A model generated the notes under the pieces. The model saw only the letters and a list, made by a program, of their open reading frames with translations, was not told where the DNA came from and did no database searches. 64,000 nt of DNA from assembly GCA_023213395.1 (NCBI GenBank), contig CM041465.1:141987741-142051740 (forward strand), written 5' to 3'. Made by a program: the position numbers and the translations under genes. Of this stretch, positions 1-11,940 are shown in pieces; the stretch's first letter is position 1; the number at the start of each line of letters is the position of its first letter. This stretch comes from Cycas panzhihuaensis. Lineage: Eukaryota; Cycadophyta.

Positions 1-431
1 AACATAATGTTGTCACTAAAGGGTCAAATGGACCCTCGTGCATTTTTGCTCATATGAGAGCCAAAAGGACATATGTCCTACATGCAAGGCATGTATCTTG
101 GATGTTTGACACTTATCAAACATCCAAGACCTTAGGTCTCTCATCTCACTCTATATAATGAGACCTCTCCTGATTGTCTCATAAGAGAGTTGGAGCTGTA
201 TTATTATGCTGTCATTTTACTAATTAAATTGTTTATTCTTTTAGAGGTTGGACCAATTCCAACTCCACACATTTGGTATCATTTCTCTTGCTCCTTCATT
301 TTATGCTTTGTCTCTTATGCTTTATTTCATCTTGAAGAGTATTATACTTGTTAAGTATTTGTGCTTCTAGAACTAGAGTGATCCTAGCTTCTAGATCTTG
401 GGACTGTGAGTCCATTATGCCTCTTTTCACA
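1..431 (+). mobile_element. E0: right-hand part of an LTR, truncated by the window edge
   Basis: The minus-strand integrase frame of G1 stops abruptly at 432, and the sequence to its left ends in TTCACA, as an LTR would. A TATA-like stretch (TATATAAT, about 152-159) lies in a promoter-like setting and suggests + orientation. A short primer-site-like word, TGGTATCA, occurs at 274-281. The other end and both duplications are outside the window, so the 5' limit and family are unknown. The insertion point is well supported; the LTR identity is inference. Confidence 0.5.
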
Positions 432-649
432 GAATATTATACCCTTGCCTTTTGATTTAGGCTTCCCTATTATGAAGTACATTAAGATCTCTTCTCATTT
501 CTATTATGATACATATAATGGTTGGAGTAATCAAGGATTCTTTACATTTTCACTTCTATTTCTTTGATAGATGCCATATTATAAAATGAACTTGTGGACA
601 TCTTCTTTCATTCTTTTCCAAAATTTTTTTTTTTTAAATTTGATAGTAT
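432..649 (-). pseudogene. G1 gypsy integrase fragment (zinc finger to start of catalytic core)
   Basis: Read on the minus strand from 649 this is Ty3/gypsy integrase. A stretch resembling the end of the H2C2 zinc-binding region (…QRNRSENVKNP) is followed by LLQPLY and then by …GKPKSKGKGIIF, the family pattern just before the first catalytic Asp. The frame has several stops. It continues directly from 12130-11941 on the far side of E1, whose AGTAT duplication (645-649 and 11941-11945) marks the break. It ends at 432 where E0 is inserted. Integrase would join retrotransposon cDNA to host DNA; this copy is dead. Confidence 0.8.
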
Positions 650-1012
650 TATTGAGGTTAATGTCCCTTACTTAACTCCCACCTTAAGAACATATGAGTG
701 CACACACCCTCATGGTAAGTTAAGGTGAGATTATTTTATTATACATTGTTATTATTTTAATGTTAAGTCATTACTTTATATTACTTTAAATTTGGAGGTT
801 GAGGAGGATTCCCTCCTCCCTCCCAAGTATATATTTTATGGGGTTCAAAGCCTTGGTATTCTTCAACACCACCTTCATCAAAGGAATTTATATGTATTAT
901 CTTTAAAGATGTTTTAATACAATGATGTTTACAATGTATACTATTAATATGGCTTGAATGTTACTTTGATTTGTATGTTCATATACTCTGCTTTATTCTC
1001 CATACTCTAATA
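650..1012 (+). repeat. E1 5' LTR
   Basis: Aligns end to end with 11578-11940 at the same length. It begins TATTGAGG where the partner has TGTTGGGG and ends CTCTAATA where the partner has CTCTAACA, so both termini show C-to-T type change. A TATA-like TATATATTTTA lies at about 828-838, after a short GGAGGATTCCCTCCTCC inverted repeat that is also present in the LTRs of E2. Confidence 0.9.
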
Positions 1013-1024
1013 TGGTATAAGAGC
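1013..1024 (+). other. E1 primer-binding site (initiator Met tRNA)
   Basis: TGGTATAAGAGC directly abuts the LTR end. It differs by one base from TGGTATCAGAGC, the site complementary to the 3' end of plant initiator methionine tRNA. Confidence 0.85.
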
Positions 1025-1923
1025 ATATTGTTCTTGGGCCTCCAACATTATCTTGGCAACCTTTGTGTTGATCTTAGAAACATTTATGAAATAACATCAA
1101 GACCTTGGCTACATTTGGCTTCATTACTTAGCATCAAAGCAATAGATCTTGGTTACATTTTTATTTGTAGATTTTGGACTACATCTAAGGCTAGATCTTG
1201 GTTGAGTTCATGATAGGTTTATTTTAGCATTGATATTTTATTTAACTAATTATATTTTACATTAAAACATTATACTTTTGATATATTTTTATTTTGCATA
1301 ATATAACTATGCATATAGTCTTTGTGCAACCTATGTGCTCCTTTGTTTTGACTCTTTCTATAGTTTACTTACTCTTCACTAGTTATTTAATTCTCTATAA
1401 GGCCTTTGTGTAGCATCCAGTGGTCTAACATTCTCCTCAAATGATTATACTACCTTTGCATATCCTTCCATAGTGCTTCATCCTCCATGTATGACTGTGT
1501 AGCCTCCTACACCCCTATGTGGTATTCTATGGACCCTGCATCCCCCATGGAATCTTCTTTGGCCCCTGTGTGGCCTCTTATAGATCTTACATCTCATCTT
1601 GAGCCCTCTTGTCTATGTTTGACTCTCTATTAGGGCTACATCCTCTGCATGATGCCCTACATATTTGTGTCTCTCCCTCTATCTGGTCTCTCTTACCCAT
1701 TGTCATCCTGACCCTTGTGTAGTCTTTGTCATCATTCCTGATGGCTCTGTGGATCTCATCTGTAAGCATGGCATCCTCATTCCCTGAGAAAGTGTAAGCA
1801 TAAGCTATAGTAAGCATAGATCACCACCACTGTTTATATTTTTTTAATCTTTTTTTATTCATTAAAAAAAAAAAACATCCTTTTTTAAAGTTAGATCTCT
1901 ACGTCCCCCCCCCCTCCCCCCCG
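1025..1923 (+). mobile_element. E1 untranslated leader, first part
   Basis: No coding frame is recognised. The stretch around 1390-1700 is locally C/T-rich with recurring words such as TGTGTGGCCTC and CCTACAT. It ends in an interrupted run of 17 C residues (1905-1922, with one T) at which copia D inserted. Short ORFs here have no family resemblance. Confidence 0.6.
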
Positions 1924-2305
1924 TGAAAATAATAAGATCTAAATATGTATACCCTAATTCAAGTATAATGAGCAAAATATTAATAAATATTCAACAAAAC
2001 AAGCAAATAAGTAACAAATATGAGCATGTAAAGGTACATGTGAATTCACCACATTGTAGGCTCTCTGTCGGGCAGAGCTTCTGCATTAACCAGAATCCAA
2101 TGTAAAGTACAAAGGTGTAGAGCAATATTTATAGCCATTAACCAAGATTACAAGGCATTGGGATAGGTAAATTTAATGGCACAAGAGGTGGACTTGACCT
2201 CACTATCCAATGTGATTTAATTACTTAAAAGGGTCCTTTTGTATAATATATATATTAGCATATAAATGTGTGAAGAAATAAAGGAGATATTAGAAAGTTT
2301 TAACA
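1924..2305 (-). repeat. Copia D 3' LTR
   Basis: The 382-bp copy matches 8539-8909 throughout, with small indels. Read on the minus strand it starts TGTTAAAACTTTC and ends ATTATTTTCA. Confidence 0.92.
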
Positions 2306-2314
2306 CCCTCCCTT
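2306..2314 (-). other. Copia D polypurine tract
   Basis: On the minus strand AAGGGAGGG immediately precedes the TGTT start of the 3' LTR, the expected plus-strand primer position. Confidence 0.85.
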
Positions 2315-2332
2315 AATAGCAACTTCATTTCT

Positions 2333-5300
2333 TCAGATATCAAGGTCAAATCTAAACCATTTCAACTTCAGTTTATCAAGTGCTTTAGTGAAGATGTCTG
2401 CAACCAGATCTTCAATAGGATGGTAAACGAGATCAACTTCTCCATTTTAGACATGCTCACAGATGAAGTAATGATGGAACTTAATGTGCTTGGTTCTAGC
2501 ATGGAATACATGATTCTTGATCATCTTCAACACACTTTGATTATCATAGTATAAGATGGTTGGTGAAGTCTACTAAAGTCCAAGCTTAATGAGAATCCTT
2601 TTGATCTAAAGTAACTCGGTTGTAGTATGGATAACTACTTTATATTCTACTTCAATGGAGGAAAGGGCAAACGTAGGTTACTTTTTATAGCTTTACGAGA
2701 TTACAACTGAGTTCATATCAAAACAATAGCCTAAAGTTGAATGACATGTATCTTGGAAACCAGCCCAATCAACATCTATATGTCCCTTTAGAGTAGGTGA
2801 TTCAATCTTATTATATTCAAGGACAAACTGATGAGTGCCATGAATATATTTAAGGATCCTGGTGACTGCTTTCTAATGATATGCTTTGGGCTGTGACATA
2901 TACCTAGAGCAGATCCATATTGCATATGATATGTTTGGGCAAATGTGAGTGGGATAAATAAGACTCCTAACTAACTATTGATACAAAGTGAGATCAAAAG
3001 GTTTTCCTTATTCATCTAGGTTTAACTTGGTTGCTGTCTCTATAGGAATTAATGTAGGCTTGTATTCTGTCATCCTAAATCTTTCCAAAAGTTCATTGGC
3101 ATACTTGGTTTAAGTTAAGAGGATGTGTCTTGGTTCTTACCAAACTTTAATTCTAAGGAAGTAATGAAGTAAGCCAAGGTCAGCCATCTCAAAATTGCTC
3201 TTTAACTCTAATTAGAGCCAAGAAATTCCATCTGTATCATTACCAATGATAGTAAGATTGTCTACATATAGTACAATGATTATGATCAAGTCATCTCTAA
3301 CCTGAATATAGGGATTAAGGTATGAGGGTGAATGATTAAATCTATGCTAAGTGAGAAATGCATCTATATTTGCATACTAGGCACATGGTGCCTACTCGAG
3401 TCTATAAAGGGCTTTCTTGTGTCTACAAACTAAGTGTTCTTGTCCTATAACAACATAGCTTGGGGGTTGTTTCAAGAAAACCTATTCTTTGAGCTATATA
3501 TTAAGGAAAACACTCTTCACATCCATTTGGTAGATAGACCATCCAAATTGGGCTGCTAGGGACATAACCAAATGGAATGTAGTCATGTTGGCTACCGGTG
3601 TAAAGGTCTCATCATAGTCAATTCCTTCTTGTTGTTTAAAACCTCTTGCAACAAGGTAAGCTTTGTGATGCTCTATTGTACCATATGTATAAAACTTTAT
3701 ATTGTATAGCCATATATAGTCAATTGCTTTCTTCCTAGGTGGTAATTTAGTTAGCTCCCAAATGTCATTTTTTAAGATGGAATTCATCTCTTCATCTATA
3801 GTTGCTTTCTACATTTGGTCTTTAACTGCCTCCTCATACATGAAAGGCTCAGGAGTTTCGAAAACACATGCCATGAGGGAAAAATTTATAGAGTGTCTCA
3901 TCTTGGAAGACCTCTTTGTAGTTGTGGGAGGAGGAGGAGAAATCTTTAAAAGTTGTTATACCTATTTAGGAGGTGGCTAAAAGCTAGTGGCTTCCACCTA
4001 AAGGTCATTAATTCCAATGTGAGGTAAATTTATACTTACTTGAGTTGATGACAAAGAAGTTGTTAGAACTAATGATGGACCAGGAGTGTAGGAATAAGTT
4101 GGTATAGGTGGCTCCAAAGTTTTTCCAAGGGACACTTGTGTCACACCAACTTCATCTTCTACTACAATCTGACGTGAAGGAGGTGTCAATACCTATGGTC
4201 GTTTTACAAAGATTACATCCCGTGTCATGTAAGCTTGGTTACCAACCATGTCAAAGACTCTATAGGCTTTGCAACTAGGTACATAGCCAAGGAAGATACA
4301 CTTAAATCTCTTATCATCAAGTTTCTTCCTATTATCCTTTAGGATATATTTGTATGGCATGCATCTAAAGATCCTTAAGTGAGCTATAGATGGTTTCTAA
4401 CCTGACCAAGCTTCTTCAGGAGTAAGGTTCCTAATTACAATTGTAGGACTTATGTTGGTTAGGTAAGCAGCTATGGCAATGGCATCAATCCAAAATCTAG
4501 TGGCAAGGTTGGCCACACTAAGCATGGCTTTCCTTTTGTTGATCAAAGTCTGATTCATCATTTCAGTTACATCATTCTGTTGAGGTGTGTGAGGAGTAGA
4601 AAATTGACATTAGATGCCATGTTCTTTGCAAAAGTTATTGAAATGATTTAAAATATACTCAACACCATTATCAGATCTAAGGGTCTTGACTCTCATCCCA
4701 CTTTCATTTTCATTAGTAGATTTGAACTTTTTAAATTTGTCTAGGCTTGATATTTATTTCTCAAGAAGTAGACCCATACTTTTATTGAGAAGTCATCTAT
4801 GAAGATAACGAAATACCAACTACCATTGAGAGATTGGGTGGATATAGTGTTACAAATATTAGAATGTACTAACTCTAATGGTTGTGAAGCTCTCCAATTA
4901 TTCTTGGAAGGGAATTTTTCTTTTTGTTGCTTTCCCTTTAGGCATGCCTCACATATATTCTGATATCTCTTAATTTTGGGTAGGTCATAAATCATTTTGA
5001 CCCTAGACATGAGATTCAAGCTTTGCATATTCAAATGACCTAGGCATTGATGCCATAGGTGGTCTTTGGATCTATTTGTGGTCACTTCATCTTTTGAGTG
5101 GGAGAATTCTCCTAGTTAATATATGCAAAGGGACTCTTTACATTGAGTTGTGTTAGCCATTGAGAAGGATTCATGTTGAGGAGTAGTGATAAGAGCGACT
5201 CAATCTAGCCAGTATAAGCCACCATCTTCATGTACTATAGCCACAAGTTTGCCTATAACATGGTCTATAATTTTTCAAATGTTATATCTAAAGAGGACAT

Positions 5301-6277
5301 CTATGTTATGCTTATCCATTTGACTAGAAGAAAGCAGGTTCATGTTCATATCAAGTACAAGGAACACATTACTGACGTGGTGTATAATGTTAGAGTCCTT
5401 CAATGTGACTGGTGCCCTACCAATTTTGGTCACATTATAAGTTATGTTGTCCCTAAATGTGACCATTTGAGTGTTGATTGGTTGGGTCTCTTCCAACATT
5501 TTTTCAGAACCTGTCATGTGTCTTATCAAGCTGAGAGGATAATGTTATAAAAAATAGGTTATGGGAGGAGGAGTCTTGACTATCTTCCATATTACCATCT
5601 TGTTGTTGATTATATTGTTGGTTCCTTTAATTCCTATTTGATAACTATTGCCTATTTTGAGCTCTTTTACCTTGTGTGAGCCTTAGATACCAATTCTGCT
5701 TATAGAATTGGCCTTAAGGTTGATATGATGGCCCCTATTATGGGGAGAAATGGCCTCATTATTGAACTAGACCACCATGTTGACAATAAGGGCCTCCTTA
5801 TTATGGAAAGGGGGCTCCTTGAGGAGGGCATGATCCTCCTTATTGATAAAAAGCTCCTTATCTTTGTTGATTATAACTAGGGCCTCCTTGATGGTATGAA
5901 GGTGCTCCTTATTGATAGATGGTGGGTGGTTGTTGATAGACTGGCCCATATGCTTGGATCCCTTAGTTTTTCAAGAGTTGTAAATTAGCTTGTCTTTTCC
6001 TACATTCAACACCTAGGTATCCAAATTTTCCATAGTAGAGATAGGTTACATTTTATTTACCTTGCTCATTCTTTTGAAACTTTCCTTATAGTTGATGCTA
6101 TAATTATTAAAGTTGCTGATTTATATAGGAGGAGGAGGAGGTGCCAACAAGATGCTACTGAGATGGATATTGATGTAACTATTGTGATATACAGAGAGAG
6201 TCCAAGAGTTGAACTAGGTCTTATTGTTGACTAAGCTATTAGGTTGCTCTATTAACAGTATTATCCTTTTCCAAGTT
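2333..6277 (-). pseudogene. Copia D pol: protease region, integrase, reverse transcriptase, RNase H
   Basis: Minus-strand pol. The gag tail at 5950-5767 is a low-complexity run of NKE-type repeats. Next come a protease-to-integrase linker (5529-5275) and the GAG-pre-integrase zinc finger (HQCLGHLN … CEACLKGK, about 5060-4920) with all four ligands. The integrase core has FIDDF (about 4800) and RSDNG (about 4680). Reverse transcriptase includes ARGFKQQEGIDYDETFTP (near 3640-3590) and the catalytic box as YVDN instead of YVDD (about 3258-3269). RNase H ends in ADIFTKALDKLKLKW with a TGA at 2333-2335. Protease and integrase lie in one frame, and the linker after integrase and reverse transcriptase in another. 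Several stops and the D-to-N change make it inactive. It would copy the element RNA and integrate the cDNA. Confidence 0.92.
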
Positions 6278-6934
6278 TCAGGTTGTAAAGGTAGGAGCTA
6301 AGTCAGATGTCGATGTTACCCCTAGTTGATTGAGAATATTTTCCTCTCGAAGCAAGAGCCCCTTAAAGGTTATGAAGTCTATCTTAGAGTAGTTATCATG
6401 TAACTTAGAGACAAATGAGTTGTATTTAATAGGTAAAATATTTATAATGCTTGAGATTAGATCATGGTCAGAAGGTGGCTCACCAAGGATAGTTAATTGG
6501 TTTCTAATGGTTTTGACTTCAATCAAATGATTTGTAATGTTTCTAGCAAAATGCATGGTAAATAGGTAAGACTTAAGGGTAAGAGACCTAGATTCATCCT
6601 TCCTCTCATAGAGTGAATAAAGTATGGTCTAAGCTTCATTTAAGCATTATGTTATTTTAATGTTTTGATCCACTTGGTCTTCAACCGCCAAGTGGAGGAA
6701 GGATAATGGTATGTTATCCTTAGCTTTAAAGTTGGCTAAGGTTATAAGATTAGGTGGAATAGTTTTAATGGGATCATTAGGATCTTGGGTGGGCTTAGGC
6801 ATAGGTATGTCCCCATTGATGTAGGCTAAATATTTATTCATGATAAGCAAGCTTTTGACTTGCTTTTTCTAAGATATAAAATTATTAATGCCATGGAGTT
6901 TGATGTTATTGGAAAGAAGCATTTATAATGCCAT
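6278..6934 (-). pseudogene. Copia D gag (UBN2-type)
   Basis: The frame starts at a minus-strand ATG at 6934 and reads through four stops to the end of a C-terminal open stretch at 6278. Typical copia gag (UBN2) features are KSLLIMNKYLAYINGD near the N terminus, then LTLKSYLFTMHFARN, LGEPPSDHDLISSIINILP and a LREEN box near the C terminus. Gag forms the particle that packages element RNA. The start was chosen because it is the first ATG upstream in the same frame and close to the leader. A zinc knuckle is not clearly preserved. The following pol frame is shifted relative to it. Confidence 0.88.
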
Positions 6935-8524
6935 GTTTAAAAGGTTTTTTGCATTTGATGTTTTTAAAGTTTTTTTTTTATGTGATGAGGTACTAATCTA
7001 CCTAAATGGATTCTAATATAAGATTCTAAGGTAACATGTCTCTAGGAAAGTTCCCGGTTACTATCTTGTCTAATGGTACCTTCCCATAAGTGGTAACTAG
7101 GGAGTCAATATACTAGTACGTGAGTTGAAGGGCTTGATATACCTTAACACATGGGCTACTAAGAAGGTCCTAAGACCCCCTTGATTTATTTTCCCACCTT
7201 CATCAGTTTTATGTCAAATGACAGATCTAATAATGAGAAATTACTAACCAAGGCACTCACCCCCTAGGTCTAGCCTCATCTCTAAACTCTAAAAGATAGG
7301 GCCTCCTCCTTAGCCTTCCACCTATTACACCTTATAGCCAATGATGTTCCTTATCTAATATGAGTAGGCCAAGGGCATGTGCATGGTGGTAACTTTAGGG
7401 GTCTTAACCATTCCTCTTATAAGGCTAGAAATGAGGGTTCAATTTGGGAGTTATCTTTTTTAATGTGAAAATTTTAGTTTTTTGAAGTGAGTTTCTTACA
7501 CAAAAGAGGTTCTTTTTTAAATAATAAATGAAATGAAAAGGAAATAAAGTAAATTAGAATGACAAGGGTAGGTTTAGAATGTTCTTGATGGGCTAATATT
7601 TGAGAGTTAACTTCTTCAACCTTCTAAGAGTAACACCTACATATGAAACATCACCAAGTACTTATTAGCCTTAAAAATTAGAATTCAATAGCTAAAAATG
7701 ATAAGCCACAACCTAATCTAGCAAAAGAACCTCAAGAAAACTAAAAACTACCTTCAAATATTAAAAAATAAAGCTCAAATAACTTGAATATAAAGGTAAA
7801 ATTGAGTAGCAATTATCTCTCTCAAATCAACTCCAAATCTAGTTAAATTTGATTTTAAACTATAGATCTCTGAATTAGATTTTCAATGCTTTAAACAGTT
7901 TATAAATTAGATAAAAGATTGTAGATATATCACAGAAATAACACAAACACCTTTTTTGAAGTTTATGTGACCTACGCACAAAAATGACAAACTAAAGCAG
8001 GAATGCAGAATTCTAACAAAGGATCAAATAGACTTGGAATAAGATGAAATTTTAGGAAAATAGACATAATGATGATAGGTATCCAGTAGAATTAGAAATT
8101 TTGAGAAAGAAGCTTGTATTGAGGAGAATAAATCTGTGGAAGTCTAGGGTTCTTTATAGACCATATAATGAAGAATAAAGCCAAAAATAACCACAAAAAT
8201 CTAGAAAACTCCTCTATTAGGCATTAGAAATGGGTGTGAGGCTACTACAAAACCTAGTGATGCTCCAACAAGTAAAAATCATGAGTAATATAGTTGCAAT
8301 AAGCAAACAATATGATTTTTCACATGTTTTTTAACAAAACTAAGTAAAACCCTAAATGGATACAAACAAGCTTCAAAATCTACTGTGGGAGGCTAAACTC
8401 TCTCACAACTAGCTGTGTATGAGCTCTAACACAACATACAACCTTAGGTTTACTAAAGAAAATAAAGGAAATAGAGTAAAATCAACTGAAATTAGCAAAA
8501 TACTTTTAAATTAAGCATATACAA
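6935..8524 (-). mobile_element. Copia D untranslated leader
   Basis: Lies between the primer-binding site and gag on the minus strand. No conserved protein is seen. It contains short A-rich tracts and no frame that matches a family. Confidence 0.7.
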
Positions 8525-8536
8525 GCTTTGATACCA
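8525..8536 (-). other. Copia D primer-binding site
   Basis: On the minus strand TGGTATCAAAGC lies 2 bp inside the LTR end, a one-base variant of the initiator Met tRNA site. Confidence 0.88.
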
Positions 8537-8538
8537 TG

Positions 8539-8909
8539 TGAGAATAATAGGATCTAAATATGTGTACCCTGATTCAAGTATAATGAGCAAAATATTGATA
8601 AATATTCAACAAAACAAACAAATATGAGTATGCAAAGGTACAAGTGAATTCACCACACCGTAAGCTCTCTCTCGGGCAGAGCTTCCACATTAATCAGAAT
8701 CTAATATGAAGTACAAATGTGCAGGATAATACTTATAGCCATCTTCTAAGATTACAAGATATTAGGATATGCCAACTTAACATCACAAGAGGTGGACCTG
8801 ACCTCACTATCCAATGTGATTTAATTACATAAAAGGGTCCTTTTATGTAATATATACATTAGCATATAAAGGTGTGAAGAAATGAAGGAGATATTAGAAA
8901 GTTTTAACA
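8539..8909 (-). repeat. Copia D 5' LTR
   Basis: The 371-bp partner of 1924-2305. The two share the central GCTCTCT(G/C)TCGGGCAGAGC inverted repeat, a possible stem near the middle of the LTR. Confidence 0.92.
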
Positions 8910-10871
8910 CCCCCTCCGTGGATCTATGGATATATTTTGATCTAATTTTTGATAAAAAATCAGAGAAATCTCACATATTTTTCTAGCAAATTCTTGATTC
9001 ATTCTTTGCCTATTATCATTCAAGCATATTCATTAAAAAAACTTTATTTTTTCAAGGTTTATTAAAAATTTAATTAGATTTAATTCTGGTTTCAAATTTA
9101 AACATGTGCCTTTGCTCTAACCCTCCTTTCAAATTTATCCCCCAGTCATATTCAACCTTATATGATTGTGCTTTTTACCCTTTAGGGGCAGAACTCAAAA
9201 AAATATAAGTTACTTTGTATATGTTTTATTTTTTCAAAAATCATTTTCTATATTCTATATAATTTGGAATTTGGAGCATCCTTGGGCCTCCAGTAGTCAA
9301 TTTTGTGGGACTCCACATGACTAAAGGGCTTATTAGCTAAGGGGCTAAAAGCCAACCTCATTTTTTTTTTTTTGACTTAAGGGTACTATTCACATTTTAC
9401 ATAATATCTTTGCACTGGGAGGTCAGATTCTTAAACTACTTAATTTGTTGGACTCTTGAATTAATTTTACATAATATCTTTACACTGGGAGGTCAGATTC
9501 TTAAACTGCTTAATTTGTTGGACTCTTAACTGATCTAGTCAAAGTTGACCATATTTTATACCTCTTAATTCATTAGCCGTAAAAGGGTCCTTATACAATT
9601 TCTCTAATAACTTGGGTTCTTTAGCTCCGTTTTTCAAATCATCAGAACTATTAGAAAGAATTTTTAGCATTCTACGTGTCATAATACGTTTCATTGCATT
9701 CTAGTTTTGTTTTATAAATCTTTAAAGGCATTGAATTTGAGCATCTATTTTAGTCTTAATTAGACACATTCTTTGACACTTTGAGCTAAATTTCTCATTC
9801 TAACTAAATATATTTGATCATTATCTACATACTAATTGATTATTGATAATATTTACTTAGTTTTATAAGCTTACAAGTTATTTTTTAGCTCTTTAGTATC
9901 TATTTTGTCTTATTAAGGATTAGGAGCCCTATTTAAATCAAAATGATAAATTGGTACTCATTACAATTACTATTCTCTTTATTTAACATTTACATTTGAA
10001 TTTAAAATGATTTATTTAAGTATTTTTACCTATTTAAGGCCTGTTATCACTTCTAAAACTTTAATATTGTACCTAATTTGCATATAAATTTATAAAAGAT
10101 CATCTCTTTATTTTATCTACATTGTTTCAAGAAAAATTACTAGAAATTCTATATATCTTAAGGTTGTTGGTTCACTAATTAAAGAAGCATTCTTATTTGT
10201 CTTAAAGCCACTATATTTTTGAAGATTAATAAGTGTATTTTAGTGCATAGTCATAAGCCATTTATAGTTCCTTTAGGCTTTTGAGGTTCATCTCATATTA
10301 AGCATTTCATTATATTTACATTTATGCTTCATAGTTCATCTCTTTAAAGCCTCATATATTTGACATTACTTGAAGAGACTTTAAGTTGAACATTGATCAT
10401 TATTTCAAAGTCTAGTGCTTTGTATTTGAATATTGAAAGTTTTATACTTTTGGCTCATAATTTTAGTTCCTTATTAATTCATTTGAATCTTATGGTAAAT
10501 GTGCATTTAGTTTCATTTTAACAAAGGTTGTTTATATTATTTTTTAAGGAGCACACATTCATGACTATTTGCATGTTGTCTTTGATTTGAAAGGCTCATT
10601 TGATGGTTATTTACTCTTAATAAGATTTTGAAATTAAAGGATCAATTTTACTTATTTTCAAAAAGTATTTCAAAGTTGCATTTGGTTATTTGAAGACACA
10701 TTAGCCTATTTTGAAGTCTTATAAAAATTACTTTGTAAATAGCATTCATTAAATCTAATTTGAAAGGATTATTTATCATTTATTTGTCTCATTGTTTAAG
10801 GAGATATGCCTCTTTTTTGTTGCTCATTTCAAGATTGATTTATCATTAAAGGTTATGATTTATTGGTTACA
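8910..10871 (+). mobile_element. E1 untranslated leader, second part
   Basis: AT-rich sequence without a recognised gene, continuing from 1923 across the copia D insertion to the gag frame. It contains a direct tandem duplication of a 70-bp unit (see 9399-9527). The region from 9600 to 10870 is dense in ATTT words and stops in all frames. Confidence 0.6.
9399..9527. repeat. Tandem duplication, unit about 70 bp, about 1.8 copies
   Basis: ACATAATATCTTTGCACTGG at 9399 recurs at 9469 with one change, followed each time by GGTCAGATTCTTAAACT and TTAATTTGTTGGACTCTT. The copies differ at only a few positions, so the duplication is fairly recent within the E1 leader. Confidence 0.9.
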
Positions 10872-11561
10872 ATGATACTAAATGAAGATAACTTAAGCTT
10901 TCCCATATTTGATGAGACTAACTTTTACATTTAGAAATATATTTTAGAAACCCATCTCATTGCAAATAATTTATGACATTATATAAGTGATGGTTATATT
11001 GAGAATGGACCTAATTTTAGAGAAAACTTGAAAAATGATAATGAAGTCTTAGCTCTAATATTTTCTACACTAAATGATGATGTATTCACTAGTGTTGATG
11101 GTTTAACCACATCAAAACTAGTTTGGTATTCCCTAGACTCATTTTATGAGGGAAAATGTTTATATTTAAATAAATTAGACTATATTAATGATGTATTTTT
11201 TGTGAGATAAATGATAGATTAGGTGTTTGTTGATGGAAAGTCTAATGTTACATATAATATTAAAGATTACATTGAGACTAATGATCATATTGTTACATTT
11301 GAGACTATATATACATTTGATCTAATTAACTTTTCTCAAAAGGACAAAGTTAAAGTTGAAGATAATTCTATTCATTTGAAGCAAGTTATATCTATACTTG
11401 AACCATATTTTATTAAAGACCATATGAAAAGGATAATGATGCAAGCTATAGACCATTTCAAAGATGATGAAGCCAAAGGACATATGTACAATCACCTTGT
11501 CAAAGTATACCTAAAGTACTTATACCACACATTCAAAGAGAAACTAAAGAAGAAGCGATAA
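10872..11561 (+). pseudogene. E1 gag-like gene, the only coding remnant of the element
   Basis: One frame from ATG 10872 to TAA 11559-11561 (230 codons) with four internal stops, at least one of which (TAG after NFYI) falls at a position that is Trp in the E2 homologue. N-terminal words FPIFDETNFYI, VLALIFSTLNDDVF and GLTTSK match the gag frame of E2 (FSIFDGHNFSLW, VLGLLFCTMTNDVF, ELTTSK), a copia gag N-terminal pattern. The C terminus (VKVYLKYLYHTFKEKLKKK) matches that of E2. No zinc knuckle, protease or integrase follows; the frame ends 5 bp before the polypurine tract. Mobility would need enzymes supplied in trans, which is inference. Confidence 0.82.
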
Positions 11562-11566
11562 ACATT

Positions 11567-11577
11567 AAGGAGGAGAA
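11567..11577 (+). other. E1 polypurine tract
   Basis: AAGGAGGAGAA lies directly before the TGTTGGGG start of the 3' LTR. Confidence 0.85.
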
Positions 11578-11940
11578 TGTTGGGGTTAATGTCCCTCATT
11601 TAACTCCCACCTTAAGAACATGTGAGTACGCACATCCTCATGGTTAGTTAAGGTGAGATTATTTTATTATGTATTGTTATTATTTTAATGTTAAGTCATT
11701 ACTTTATATTATTTTGAATTTGGAGGTTGAGGAAGATTCCCTCTTCCCTCATGAGTATATATTTTATAGGTTTCAAAACCTTGGTGTTCTTCAATACCAC
11801 CTTCATCAAAGGAATTTGTATGTACTCTCTTTAAAGATGACTTAATACAATGATTTTTATAATGTGTACTATTAATATGGCTTGAATGTTACTTTAATTT
11901 GTATGTTTACTTACTCCACTCTATTCTTCATACTCTAACA
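11578..11940 (+). repeat. E1 3' LTR
   Basis: 363 bp, TGTTGGGG to CTCTAACA, followed by the AGTAT duplication at 11941-11945. It keeps canonical TG and CA ends that the 5' copy has lost. Confidence 0.92.

Larger units (their letters stand above)
1924..8909 (-). mobile_element. Copia D: nearly complete Ty1/copia element, antisense, nested in E1
   Basis: The LTRs (1924-2305 and 8539-8909) begin TGTT and end CA when read on the minus strand and differ at roughly a tenth of positions by eye. A primer-binding site precedes the right LTR (8525-8536) and a polypurine tract (2306-2314) adjoins the left LTR. Between them, in copia order on the minus strand, come gag, protease region, integrase, reverse transcriptase and RNase H, with two frame changes and scattered stops. 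It is the best preserved autonomous-type element here. The insertion lies in a C-run, so the target duplication cannot be set exactly: the left flank ends CCCCCG and the right flank starts CCCCCT. Confidence 0.93.
650..11940 (+). mobile_element. E1: gag-only (TR-GAG-like) copia-type LTR element
   Basis: A complete element with two 363-bp LTRs (650-1012 and 11578-11940), a 5-bp target duplication AGTAT (645-649 and 11941-11945), a primer-binding site directly after the left LTR and a polypurine tract directly before the right LTR. The only coding remnant is a gag-like frame at the 3' end; no protease, integrase or reverse transcriptase of its own is seen. Without the nested copia D (1924-8909) it would be about 4.3 kb. 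It sits in the integrase region of G1. Gag-only elements with terminal repeats are a known non-autonomous plant class (TR-GAG); assigning E1 to it is inference from structure. Confidence 0.85.

Noticed and set aside
1905-1922. C-run beside copia D as a possible telomere or G-quadruplex element
   Set aside because: It is a simple interrupted homopolymer in the E1 leader that happened to be the insertion target; nothing else supports a function.
5230-5550. + strand 106-codon open frame
   Set aside because: It is antisense to copia D protease-integrase linker, which is readable on the minus strand.
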